From Paguma larvata (lineage: Eukaryota; Chordata; Mammalia; Carnivora; Viverridae), in the NCBI GenBank assembly GCA_030068075.1, contig CM057826.1, forward strand, positions 64,019,312-64,083,311: a stretch of DNA of 64,000 bases. The letters run 5' to 3'. The notes under the pieces were generated by a model. That model saw nothing but the letters and a program-made list of their open reading frames with translations. It was not told where the DNA came from and ran no database searches. Shown here in pieces: positions 46,021 through 57,180 of the stretch; position 1 is the stretch's first letter, and each line of letters starts with the position of its first letter. A program made the translations under genes and the position numbers.

Positions 46021-47049
46021 CTCTAACACTCCCCCACCCCATTAAAATGTTGAAGGAAGAGAAAATGAGATGGGATAAATATCTCAATAATTATTCTTCT
46101 GCTTGAAGAAGTAGAGGGGAAGTGGTCGGATAGAATAATGCAGTAGAAAAGTTGTATAAACCCAATATTCCAACTTGGAGCAGAGACTAACCAAGTAGAA
46201 GTTTTTCTGTTATCTCTTATCATGCTGTCACTGCAGCTTCTGAATAAAGTGATCATGGACCCTGCATGCTTCCCTGATTTGGTGCAGACCTTTAAAGGGG
46301 TTAACTGAGCTGGATATAAACCAGAACATTTTTAGGATATAATTAATAATACGACTTCTTCTCATTCATGTTTCAAAGGTTCAATTTAGTGAAAACAGGT
46401 TTTGCTTCTTTTGTGGTTGTTGTTGTTGTTTTTTAAAATCTCTGCTAGCTTTTAGTTTTTAATGTGTGTATGCCTATATTAAATCTTAATAATTGTCTCA
46501 ATACTGATAATAGTAAAAATACTAATTGGGTACTAAAATATGTAATTGCTAATGACAATAAACCCCAAAGAAGTTAATCTCCATTTTAGCTAGCTGTGTG
46601 ACTAAATTAAGATATAATTAGATGGATATTTATAGATTAGATATTAACTGATCCTTCATTAAATGTCTCATTATAGGGCATTAATGAGGTTGAATAAGAC
46701 AAATTTTTTCTTTGAAGAGCTCACAAAGTAGAAGAAAGACACATAAAAACAATTACATCACTATAATAAAAGCTATAATAGGAGTGTATTCACAGTGTTA
46801 TGGAAACAGAAAAAGGAGAAGATAACTCAACCTGTATGTGATGACAAGTTTCTATAAGTCATAGAATCACGTGGTTTTCGAAAGATCTAAGTTTGTTTCA
46901 CAGCTCAAAAGTGGTCTCTTCACTTAGCCATGAGAAATTACAGAACACCATGTGGTTTCAAAATTTAGGATCTGAGGTTTCCAATACATGTGCTATGCCC
47001 CAACTTGCTTGAGGTCCAACTACTTGCAGGGACTGCCTTGTGAATCAAT
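46021..47049. other. Unassigned AT-rich sequence
   Basis: No gene or confident repeat; a 77-codon minus frame at 46023-46256 has no domain. (TTG)n short tract at about 46415-46430. Confidence 0.4.
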
Positions 47050-47210
47050 ATGTTAAGTTAAGAGCTTAGGTTTTGGAGCCAGACCCTCTGAGCTCAAATC
47101 CCAGCTCTCCTGCTTCATTGTTTGACCATGGCCAAGCTACTTACCTCTCTGGACTTTTTTTTCCACTCTCCTCAACTGTAAAATGGAAATAACAATGGTA
47201 TACTTATCAC
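47050..47210 (+). repeat. MIR SINE relic
   Basis: Good MIR order on the + strand: 'TTAGGTTTTGGAGCCAGACC', 'CAAATCCCAGCTCTCCTGCT', 'GCCAAGCTACTTACCTCTCT', 'CTCAACTGTAAAATGGAAAT'. Confidence 0.85.
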
Positions 47211-47464
47211 TCACTAATCTCCGAAACCACCCATGTATTTAAACAATCCATTCACCAAACTGCATTCTTATTCTATTACTTTCAAACATCTACATGATCT
47301 CCAGCAGTATAGTTATAATACATTCAGCTCTATCATAATGATAATCCATGATTGGTTTGATTCTCCCTCTACTATATGTTTCAAGTTTCTCAAATATCTC
47401 ACACTACTTTCCATGACATTATGCAATTTTCCCGAACATACATACCTATATACATACTTGATTA

Positions 47465-47960
47465 GAAGCAAATAAACTGGAAATTGTAGCAGTTAGAATC
47501 CTGGCAGGAAATGGAGAGCACATTGGATTTGGGTAATTTGAGGAGAGTTTTAAAAGGGAATATTGCTTCTCAGCCTTTTGGCTAAGATCAAGTGTAGTAT
47601 CTGTTCTTACCAGGGAAATCACAAGGGATAGGATGGTACCCCAGGTGGAGTAATACCAGGGAGCCATTACCATTACTGAACCTGAAGGGCAAGGAGAGGG
47701 AACTGTTATCAGAATTCAGAGAGGGCCACTTGAAAGGAGCTGTGACCTTTGGAAGTCCCATGGCAACCTGGCAGAAAGAGATATGGGAGAAAAGATACCC
47801 CTAATCTCACTCTGATTTTTCCCTGTGACCTCCTGAAGTTTCCTCCCATTGGCCAAACCCAACAGAAAGCTAGAGAGCAAGGGAATCATTGAAGCCATGT
47901 ATACAGATCAGCTTCCCAGAGCACAGAGCAAGGCTGGGACGAATAGAGAGGAGTTCAGGG
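47465..47960 (+). repeat. Probable old interspersed repeat, family uncertain
   Basis: Text at the start ('CTGGCAGGAAATGGAGAGCA') and end ('CCCATTGGCCAAACCCAACA', 'AGCTAGAGAGCAAGGG') is like that of 20951-21560. A U2 snRNA fragment is embedded at 47562-47612. Confidence 0.45.
47562..47612 (+). pseudogene. U2 snRNA 5'-end fragment
   Basis: About 51 bases match the start of U2 snRNA with about three differences, including 'GGCTAAGATCAAGTGTAGTA' and 'TCTGTTCTTA', the U2 branch-point-recognition neighbourhood. The sequence then leaves U2, so stem IIb, the Sm site and the 3' domain are missing. No proximal sequence element is recognisable upstream. It is a non-functional retrocopy or template-switch fragment. 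Confidence 0.9.
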
Positions 47961-48640
47961 GGACAAATGAAAGAAAACCAATACAGAAGGCTAGTTGTTT
48001 TATGGTGAAATTCTATTGCAACAACAACAGAAACAAAACAAAACAATAAAACAAAAACTCAAGACTGTTGACAACTTGTCACTAACTGGCCTCTTAGACT
48101 GAATTAAAACCTGTAGAAAGATGGTGAAAATCTGAGAAGACTATAGAAAGAGCATTCTTCTAAATGCTCATGTCAGGTGTGGCCATGAGAGACAGTTAAC
48201 AGGGAATGTCTCTTTCCAAATGTATAACCACGAAGCAAAGGAAGATAATCAAAGTGGATTTCTCCAGAGGGCAGAGCCAGGGTCTGAGGTAAGAAACTCT
48301 ACCGTCTAAGCAGAGGGGCCTCATTCTTACTGTCTATCAGGGTGTAATATGGGCTGTGTGTTTCACATCAACCTTTCCAAATGGGAGTTTTCATTGTAAT
48401 TATCATGTTTCTTCCCCCCAAATTGTACCAGGTACATTTGGAGCAGGTATATTTACTTTCAAAATTAAGTTTGCCAGGCCACATGGAACCACAGCCAGAA
48501 CTGTTGAAGAGAATTGGATATCACACAGAGATGCTGGATTTTGATCTAGATGTAGTAAATGGAGTTGTATTCCTTGGGGGAAGAAGCAAATGTACTCCAC
48601 CTGAACATAAATATATGAAAATAAGAAAATGTGTAAATGT
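47961..48640. other. Unassigned non-coding sequence
   Basis: A short (CAAAA)n-like A-rich tract lies at 48020-48055. An 88-codon + frame (48381-48647) and an 82-codon minus frame (48403-48651) oppose each other, which argues against either being coding. Confidence 0.4.
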
Positions 48641-48649
48641 TGTATAGTC

Positions 48650-48950
48650 AAAGACGCAGACTGTGGTGGACACTATGGACGGCCTAACCAAGAGCCTTTT
48701 ATAAATCTCTTTTCTTTTGCTTTTCTCTACTAAAGAGACTGAAAAGCTAAAATACATACCTTTCCAGATTCCCTTGCAACTATATATACAACAGTTAGTG
48801 GATAATGAGATATTGAGTCTCTAAGATGAGTTACTGTCCTTCTTTCTCCTTAGAATGTAAACATGATGCCTAAAGTTGGAACAGTCATCTTCTGACCATG
48901 AGGATGAATTCTGCATATGAAATATGATAGGGCAAAATTATAGATGAAAT
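48650..48950 (+). repeat. Possible old interspersed repeat
   Basis: 'TTCCAGATTCCCTTGCAACT' (about 48762) and 'GTCATCTTCTGACCATGAGG' (about 48884) resemble the start and middle of a dispersed mammalian repeat, pieces of which also flank the LTR at 54448-54815. Family not named. Confidence 0.4.
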
Positions 48951-49354
48951 CTGGTTTCCTAATTATTACTGAACAACATCTTTAGCCAATGTAATCATCA
49001 TTACTATGAACTGATCTCATACAATGACTTCAGTTTGCTTTTTTTCTTTCTTCTTCTTTTTTTTAATGTAAAAGCTTTTTAAAAGTTATACCATTTTTGG
49101 ACAAAGACTCCTTTTGTTGTTTTTATTATCTACATGACTTGTTCACCCCAAACACACTAAGTAGATATGAGGTATAAGAAGTGACATTTTGACATTACAG
49201 TTTCAGGCAAAGACACACTCAGATAAATCCTGATGATACAGTTGTTAGTCAGAAAATATTATGTAGACCAAATATGAATGGTGCACCATATTGAAAGGGT
49301 TAAATTCATTAAAATATGTAAAGCATTTAGAACAGTGCCTACCACATACTACAA
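48951..49354. other. Unassigned sequence with MIR-like end
   Basis: 'TAAAGCATTTAGAACAGTGC' followed by 'CTACCACATACTA' at 49320-49352 is the end of a MIR on the + strand. The rest is unassigned. Confidence 0.5.
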
Positions 49355-50310
49355 GTGGGACCAGCTTCACGACCATGGGCCTAGAGTCACGCAGGGCCCA
49401 GCACTTACAAGGGTTCCACGCTTGGTTTAATGCTCTGCTGCTGCCATCTTGAAATTCTTAATAATTTTATCTTTGAACTTATGAGTTGTAAGTAAACACT
49501 GATGGAACAATACAGCATGCACACAAACAGAGAATATACATGCAATATGTGTTTCTTCCATTCCTCGCTGCATCATTTGCATACAGTGTCTGCAAAGATT
49601 CATGAACACAGAATTCTGGTGTACCCATTCGTCGGGAGTTGAGCAAGACTCAACGCAAGAAGAGAGTAAACATGTTACATCCATAATTGAGTAAATGATG
49701 GCGCAGCCCCAAGAGGCCATGCTTTCTCTTTGAACCAAAACATGTTTTGAAGGCAATGTCATCCTAAGAAATATGCACAACTAAAAAAAAAATCTATCAT
49801 ATCTTTCCCATTTCCTTTAATAGCCAACCACTTACACTGAAAATTATGATATGGAAAGAAAGAGAAAGATATGGCAACCCATAGTTCCTTTTCCTTTCCA
49901 TCCTTCTTCCCTCAGAAGTAAGTCAAAGGTAGAGAATGTTGATGGAATATGCACATAACTGTGCTATGTTTCTACTGTGCTGGTAAGACCAAAGTGGATA
50001 TGCATGTATAAGCTACAAAGTACAAATTTATAATTTCAGTGGTTCTACATACAAGTTAAACGTTTTCATATTTGCATCTATAACTGGCATCACATGGTAA
50101 AATTCATGCTAGTAATTTAAAAACTTGAGCTTTCTTTACATAGAATGACATTAAATGGGAAATTAAAAACACAGGACAATTTCAGAGACAACAGAAGAAA
50201 AGAAAAAACTTTATATTTTAGTACCTTTAATAGCACTTTTTTTTTTTCAAACAAGGAGCCCTGCATTTTCATTTTGTACTGGACTCTAAAAATCATACAG
50301 TTGCCCCTAA
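49355..50310 (+). repeat. Old DNA-transposon-like repeat (same family as 24560-25110)
   Basis: 'ACGCTTGGTTTAATGCTCTG', 'CTTGAAATTCTTAATAATTT' and 'ATTTTCATTTTGTACTGG' appear in the same order as at 24560-25110, with a larger middle (117-codon minus frame, no known domain). The family name is uncertain; hAT type suspected. Confidence 0.45.
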
Positions 50311-50315
50311 ATATT

Positions 50316-50514
50316 TTATTTGTTTTTCTTTAATTGTTTTAATGTTTATTTTTGAGAAGAGGGGGAGGGTCAGAGAGACAGGGGGACAGAGGATCCAAAA
50401 CGGGCTCTGTGCTGACAGCAGGGAGCCCAATGTGGGACTTGAACTCATGAACTGTGAGATCATGACCTGAGCCGAAGTTGGATGCTCAACTGACTGAGCC
50501 ACCCAGGCGCCCAA
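50316..50514 (-). mobile_element. Carnivore SINE
   Basis: Minus copy, head 'GAGCCACCCAGGCGCCC'. Perfect 11-base target duplication CCCTAAATATT at 50305-50315 and 50515-50525. Confidence 0.93.
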
Positions 50515-50525
50515 CCCTAAATATT

Positions 50526-52700
50526 ATATACATTTATGCGTAGTACATAAACTGTAAGTCAGCTATAATAAACACTAATTAGACTTCCTTATTAACAATA
50601 ATACTCCAATAAATGGCCCTTTAATGAAGAGAGAAGAAAACACAACTTTGCTAAGAGAGTTATTCTACCTATTTATAGTGCATAACTTAGCTAAAGATTC
50701 ATTTCCTGTAACATCTGGGGGAAAAAAAATTCTCTCTCCAATGTTACACTGGTGCAAGAAAAAGCAGAGAAGCAACAGTCATGGTTTGGGAGTCTATGGA
50801 TCTTGAAAGAAACTTGATTCCCTGAGTGTATCCAGGCAGCTTTTGCTCTGTGCAAAAGGGACAGTCTCTCTCACTGTGATTGGATGTGGCTGCAAAGAAT
50901 GGGCAGATTATTGGTTGCCAGTCTATCTCAGTCTATTGTTTTAAGTTACCCTCAGTCAGAGTCCAATGGGATGTCATAAAACTGCCACTGGAACCCAGAT
51001 CTTTTGGTAGGATAAAGAATTTCAAAGGCCAGTTTCCATGACCAAAGTCTATGACTCAAATGGATCTAAGACATTGGTTCATAGCCCATGAAATTGAAGC
51101 CTACTAAGTTACGTGATAAGAAAACCCCTTAAGCATGGCTCTTACCTTTTTTGAGCCTCCAGAAGCCATACCAATAGAAAGTGTTCTCAGAAAGAGGTAT
51201 GGCCACCAGAACAGCTCCAATTTCTGTTGTAGTTCTAGGTTATTAGACAGGAAGATCTTTAGAAAGCAGAATTCGTGATCATGGAAATCAGTGAGCAAAG
51301 GAGATTCACCCTCCAAGATCAGAAGCTGGGGCAGCTGGCTGGTAGACTAAGACATGCAAGGGCATGGAGTCTTTTCTGTTCCTGTCCGGCAGGAGAGAAT
51401 ATATGCTATGGTTCAGGGACAACTGTGTACTCTCCTTGCCCAAATGGCAGTTGTTACTGAAGTTATTCTATTCTCTTTCCACTCCACTTATTTTTATTGG
51501 TCTGTTTGACTCAGTTAACTCTGAAGAGCTACATTGGAGGGGGACTGGATATCACCCAGAGCACCTGGTCCTGGAGCTGCTTGAAGTACGTAGAAGACAC
51601 ATAGTTCAACTCCCCTTCGGTAGTTTGCCAGCAACTAGCTCTTTGATATCCACTGTCCTGAAAGTCCACTGAGGCTCTACTTATGCGCTGGCCAAAGTTG
51701 CTACCTTCTGACACAAAAGCTACAAATCACCAGCTGTGCTGCCCTTTTCTGAGTCCTCAGTGTTCTGAAGGCATGCAGTGGTCTGTGCCTATGTGGGGAG
51801 AGGATGCCTCCTCCTTATCTGGGCACAGAAGCTGCACTGCCTACTTCCTCATGTCTCACAGTGACACAGAGGGCCCCTTATGAAAACAGCTCCCTCAGCC
51901 TCCGCCTGCAGCCACTCTCTCCACACACTCAACTCCAGGTCTACAGGGCTGTCCAAGTCAAGAGAACATCACTGAAATTCTACCACGTGCCCCCATATCC
52001 TCTTCCCTCCAGGACTTGGGCACCCTGCCTCTCTCCTTTTTCAACCAATGAAACAAAGCCAATCCTCTGGCAGGCCTGTCCTACCAGTTCAGAAGACAGG
52101 CCTGGTCCTGTCTGAATCCTGATTAATAACAGTCACTGCAGAGAACAGACTGAACCAGTCATTCATACAGTCTATTTAAGCAGAAGGACCTTGGAGTAAT
52201 TGAGCAGAACACCAAAAGTACTTGAGAATGACTTGCCATTTGATTTTCAGAGTAACCCACTGGAATCAAGCAGGGACAGTAGAGGAAAATTATTTCTTGA
52301 GTGAGAGGTATTGTGCATAACAGCAAAATAGGATTTTTCTTACTTTCATTTGAGGCCGCAAAGCGAGAACAGTAGATGGCAGGTACTCCCACAGTGACCA
52401 TCACAATAGGACTTACTAAGAGGTGACTCAAAACTGGCTCTGCTCCCTCTTCTAGGTTGCGTCAAAGATTGAGAATGAAGATTTTGTCAAGTCTGGTAGG
52501 TGCTGAGTTCTGTGGTATGGCCCCTACCCTCCTGGTAAAAGGGTGAGTGCTACCCTCTCCCACTTCAAGCCAGGAAGTTATAGCGCTGGAATGGAGCCTG
52601 GTGAGGGAGTTCTTAGGAGATTTTGACACGACTCTCAGTTTGGAGGATCTGGGGCCTGACTCTTTCCTAGAAACTTCTGAAGTTCAGGGTTGCCCCGGAA
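50526..52700. other. Unassigned, repeat-poor sequence
   Basis: Over 2 kb with no SINE, L1 or recognised relic. Frames up to 103 codons overlap on both strands at 51364-52115 without a domain. This is among the least repeat-filled parts of the window. Confidence 0.45.
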
Positions 52701-53559
52701 GCAGGGCAGTGTGAACAGCTGCAGTTGAAGCAATGGTAGTGTAATTTCCTCGAGGTACAGAAGACTCCAGAGTGGCCCGTGTGGGACATTCACTGATAAT
52801 AGGATCTGGGATAGTGGGAGGAAGCAGCCATCTGGAAAATGACTTGCCTATGTCAAAGCACATAAAGTGATGGATGTACCTGAGGGCAGGGTCCCCAAAG
52901 TACCCCCAAAAGAGAAAGAGCCAGCTTTGGTACATCTGCCACACAGGGGCCAGGTTACAACAGCACTCATCGGGTCAGACCTGTTTGCCTCCTTACCTAT
53001 CCTCTCCCTGCCCTCTCCTCCAACCTTGAATTGTCACTTGGTAGGATAGTCATTTCCTTATTGTTTCTAGTTTATGAGATTTTATCATAACAGGCTTACA
53101 GTATGTTGGTTTAAGAGCTTATAGTAATTTCATTTCATTGGCTAGACAGTTCTGTGGAATAAAGTAGCCAATACTATATATGAGAAAGATTGAGTGGTGA
53201 AGTAATCACTTATTAAAATTCTCTCAGGCTTAATAATAAAATAATGTTAAATAAGTTGTATGAGCAGAATGAAGCATGTTCCACATTATTTTGCTTATAA
53301 GTGTAATACAAACACTTATAGTGTTTGAAAACAAAGGAGTTTTCAACTGTCAGAACAGGAAAGAAAATGGCAACAATAATAGACAATGCCTGACCTAACC
53401 CTTTGACGTGTAAATATTAAACAATGTCTATATATAAGACTAATGTCTAAGGACTTGCATTTGGCTTCATTGTTTTTAATGTGTACAGTATAACACAGAC
53501 AAAGGTAACGTAATTTTAAAGTTTAATTTGAATTTTTGGCAATATGTCTTTCAGCAAAG
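52701..53559. other. Unassigned sequence
   Basis: An 86-codon minus frame at 52684-52944 has no known domain. The 53050-53520 part is AT-rich. No recognised repeat. Confidence 0.45.
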
Positions 53560-53950
53560 AAAACTGGATTCTTTCCCCAGTTGCCTTTGGCAATAAGCCA
53601 TACAGTGACTGATCTTCATGACCTCATCGTGGAATTTGGCTTGAGTGACCAGTTTTAATCAAGCTGAAAATAATGCCCCTTTGTCTATTGGAAAACAAAT
53701 GGCGACAGATTGGCTTTTTCTGCTATAACCATAGCTCATCTGACTTGCTTTGCCCATGAAGGTCTAAGAAAGTATGGAATACAATTTGAAGAGTTAGTTG
53801 TGTGTGAAAATCTTAATGAACTCAGTCACCTTGTAATTTAATAGCCAAGAAGCAGCTGTCTGAATTGATTAGCCATTAAATCTTAGATGTGGGGCTGTTT
53901 GACCTTAATTTGCATATTAAAAAAATCTGATTTTGCAGGCTATTCTTGGC
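53560..53950. promoter_or_regulatory. Repeat-free block with an octamer/homeodomain motif
   Basis: TTAATTTGCATATTAA at about 53905-53920 contains the POU octamer ATTTGCAT (53908-53915) between two TTAA ends. 'TGATTAGCCATTAAATC' (about 53865) and 'TTTTAATCAAGC' (about 53654) add TAAT-type sites. Composition and lack of repeats suggest constrained non-coding sequence, which is inference. Confidence 0.25.
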
Positions 53951-54399
53951 TCTCTGAGGCAAGTAAGGAGTCTCTGAACACTGCCTCACTCTGTCAGGTT
54001 ATAAGGCCGCACAGCAGAAGCTGGACCAGTCACTGGCAGAAAAACAAAATGTGGCACTGCTTTCCTTTATTTTATTAAATTAAAATGGTTTTATATGATT
54101 AGTGTAAGCTCACTGGTCACTTTTGTTTTCTGAGATGCTAAATCAACATTCATTTAGAGCAGTAGGGAGAGCTGTGGTGGGCAATAAAACATCATTTATG
54201 TTGGTCTCTGTGGTATATTTATTTTTGAATATAGATAGGACAATGGTGCTGAGATTTAGAAAACTGCAAGTATAATAACAAAGATACTAAAACAGTGTTG
54301 CCAAAGGAACTGCCTAGAAGAACCAAGCACATAAAATGTTGGGTTGCATGAGTGACTACTAATGGATCTCCAATATTAGTAATAGAATCCTGCTCAGAA

Positions 54400-54447
54400 T
54401 ACACACTATGCTTCCCAGGCTCCCATGCAACTAGGTGAGGCCATGTG
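54400..54447 (+). repeat. Older repeat, left flank of a nested LTR
   Basis: 'GCTTCCCAGGCTCCCATGCA' and 'ACTAGGTGAGGCCATGTG' belong with 54816-55155 ('CAGCCATCTTAAACCACTTG', 'GGGGCCTGGGTTCCTCCTAC', 'CCCTGAACTGCTTATGCTTG') to one dispersed repeat split by the LTR. Family not named. Confidence 0.45.
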
Positions 54448-54815
54448 CTATGGACTGAATTGTGTCTCCCTAAAATTCATGTTATGTGAATACCCTCCCA
54501 ACGACCCATGTAACTGTATCTGGAGATAGGGTCTTCAGAAGGTAATTAAGTTTAAAGGGTGAGGCCCTAATCTGATAGGACTGTGGCTTTTGAAGAAGAG
54601 GAAAAGACGTCTCCATCTGTGTCTCTTTCTACCTGTGGGGACACAACAGGAAGGTGACCATCTGCAAGCCAAGAAGAGAGCTCTTACCACAAACCAAATC
54701 AGCTAGCACCCTGATGTTGGAGTTCCCAGATTCCAGGACTGTGAGAAACAAATTTCTGTCATTTATACCACCCAGTCTGTGGTGCTTTGTTATGGCGGCT
54801 CAAATAGAGGACACC
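54448..54815 (+). repeat. MaLR-type solitary LTR (MST/MLT1-like)
   Basis: Begins 'TGCTATGGACTGAATTGTGT', has 'CTGGAGATAGGGTCTTCAGA', 'AAGAAGAGGAAAAGACG' and 'CCACCCAGTCTGTGGTGCTT', and ends near 'GTTATGGCGGCTCAAATAG'. This is the standard order of an ERVL-MaLR LTR of about 370 bases. No internal sequence or second LTR is present. Confidence 0.85.
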
Positions 54816-55155
54816 CCAAAGTCCTGGCCAATGAGGTAAGAACAGAAAAGATAAGCACAACTTCTGGTCTGTGCCATTATAGAGAATGCACACACTCTCC
54901 TCTTCTCTTTCTCATCAGCCGGAACCAGTTCATAGTGGCAGACAGCCATCTTAAACCACTTGAATGATGACAATGCCTTAGGGATCGCCGAGAAACAACC
55001 TACAAGGGGCCTGGGTTCCTCCTACCATGGATCTGTCATCTTAGCCCTGAACTGCTTATGCTTGAACTACATTACATAAGCAAAAATCAAATTCATTTCA
55101 CTTAACAACTCTGGGTTCTTGTTTTAGCGGCAGAATCTATTTCTTAATTAACACA
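54816..55155 (+). repeat. Older repeat, right part after the LTR
   Basis: Continues the repeat interrupted by the LTR. Its end, 'TTCTTGTTTTAGCGGCAGAA' then 'CTTAATTAACAC', fits the terminal part of a dispersed element. Small + frames (61-62 codons) across the junction are not genes. Confidence 0.45.
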
Positions 55156-56022
55156 GTGTATATGACAATTAGGAGGAGTGGTTAAAATCTTAAAAGCATT
55201 AAAATCCAAACTTTAAAAAAAATGTGCAGGCAAAACCAAAAATAAGTAAAATATAGTCTTAGTTTAGACTGAATTAGTTTACAGTTGTGGCTGCCAATTT
55301 TTAGTCTCTTTCATAAAGCCTGGACTCAAGAATCTCTGGAAAGTGCCAAATGCCATACTCCTTCCCTTCTGTTCTAGTTTGTTCAAATTGTCCCTCTCAC
55401 ATAACCCAATAAAGGGGATTCTGCCTGTCCTTTACAAGATCTAGACCTGGGAGTGGGGATGGATACCTTCATTATTGACTGCTTGATTAATTGAGGAAAT
55501 GGGAAGTTGGAAACCAATGGCCACGCGTTTATGAGGTCCCCCCCCAAAAAAAAAGGAATTTATGGATGGATTGGAGGGAAAGTCCCTAAAGGGGATGGAC
55601 ATAGACTTGCCCTTACTATTGTGCAGCTTGTGTGCTGCACAGCTCTAAGGGGGAATATTCACAAAGTCAGAGATTTGTATATGCTATCTTCCAACAAATA
55701 CACGTGAAGTGCCTTGTCAAGGGGCCCTTTTCCCATGTGCACACAGGTGCAGTATGGACTAGCACTACTGCTAGGGGGCATGCAACTCTCTGGCTGAGCC
55801 TGAAGACCAAGAAGCTGATCTGGGAGCAGAGAGAGGGAAGATGGTAATCTACAAAAAAAGGAAAAAGTTACTTTTCCCTTCAAAAAATCAGGATTCAGAG
55901 TACCAGAGGGACCTGAGTTTCAGAATATGCAAAGGGGGAGCCTCTAGATCTTGAGATAGCCCCAGAGTGTGTGGTGGACAACAGGAGGACCAATGGTGTG
56001 TAGGCGGTAAGGACACAAGCTT
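55156..56022. other. Unassigned non-coding sequence
   Basis: No recognised repeat. 66-, 71- and 74-codon frames overlap at 55507-55883 without domains. A C-run next to an A-run lies at 55539-55555. Confidence 0.4.
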
Positions 56023-56044
56023 AGAAAGGTTCCTATATTTTCAG

Positions 56045-56242
56045 GAGCACCTGGGTGGCTCATTAGGTTGAGTGTCCAACTCTTGATTTTGGCTCAGGTC
56101 ATGATCCCAGGGTCATGAGATTGGGCCCCAAGTTGGGATTCACACTGAGCACAGAACCTGCTTAAGACCCTCTATCTCTCTCTTTCTGTCTCTCTCCCCT
56201 GCTCACACACTCTCTCTGCAAACAAACAAACAAACAAAAAAG
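56045..56242 (+). mobile_element. Carnivore SINE, first of a pair, older type
   Basis: Head 'GAGCACCTGGGTGGCTCATT'; carries the older 'GATCCCAGGGTCATGAGATT' middle. Tail is (CAAA)n at 56219-56240. Its left flank (56023-56044) is repeated, with one mismatch, only after the second SINE (56478-56499). Confidence 0.93.
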
Positions 56243-56477
56243 TTGGGCACCTGGTTGGCTCAGTTGGTTGGGCGTCCGACTTCGGCTCAGGTCATGATCT
56301 CAAGGCTTGGGTTTAAGTCCCATGTCGGGCTCTGTGCTGATAGCTTGAGCATGGAGTCTGCTTCAGATTCTGTGTGTGTCTCTCTCTCTCTCCCTGCCCC
56401 TCCCCTGCTCGTGTTCTCTCTCTCTCTCTCTCAAAAATAAACACTAAAAAAAAAATTAAAATTAAAATAGAATAAAA
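56243..56477 (+). mobile_element. Carnivore SINE, second of a pair, younger type
   Basis: Head 'TGGGCACCTGGTTGGCTCAG' begins directly at the end of the first SINE's tail. CT-rich block 56377-56431 and a long A-rich tail to 56477. The 22-base target duplication of the pair closes at 56478-56499. Confidence 0.93.
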
Positions 56478-56499
56478 AGAAAAGTTCCTATATTTTCAG

Positions 56500-57049
56500 T
56501 CATTGCAAAGGGAATCCTAGACACTCAAAATGGTGGTGGGGTAATGGGGTGGGGTAAGATTTATAGCATTATAATCCAGCCATTTTAAAAAACTGGTTTT
56601 ATGTCAAACTTATCTTAAGAGTAGGTGTCCCACATTTCATTTATTTCCAAGAGTTGAGGGGAGAGGGAGATGGAAATGGCAACACTGTGAAATTCATTGT
56701 TCATGTTTTAAAATACCATATACTGTTCTCACCAGAGGTTGTAACCAGCTGTTCAGTTCCAATTCTGCCTTGCAGTCATGTTTTGCTTTGCTGACATAAC
56801 ATTTTTAAAAAGTTTGTATTTTGTTGCCAATGTTTAAAAAAGAAGAAATTTCACAATAAAATTGGGATTTGAGGATTGTTTTTTTGAAAACTGGAAGTGT
56901 GGCAAAACTGAGCTCACATTCCCTCATGGAAATAAACAAGGGAGCTGAGTAAAGGTAGCCCATTTTTGATGCAGCCTTTCCTCTTCAGTCTACAGTTCAC
57001 AAGTCCCACCCGGCCTGCCTCATTTTATGTTATCCGCCTGGCTTCTGCA
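56500..57049. other. Unassigned non-coding sequence
   Basis: No gene or confident repeat. No open frame of note. Confidence 0.4.
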
Positions 57050-57180
57050 GGCATCTCACTTGGCTACCCCTGGTAGATTTTAAACAGGGACTGTTCCCCC
57101 TCCCCCCATCCCCATAACATATTACTAGTAAAGAATGTGCTCTATAAATATTCATTGAATAATGAATGAACGAATGAATT
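57050..57180 (+). repeat. L2 LINE tail relic
   Basis: 'TTTTAAACAGGGACTGTTCC' then 'GCTCTATAAATATTCATTGA' and 'ATAATGAATGAACGAATG' match the L2 end on the + strand. Confidence 0.7.
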
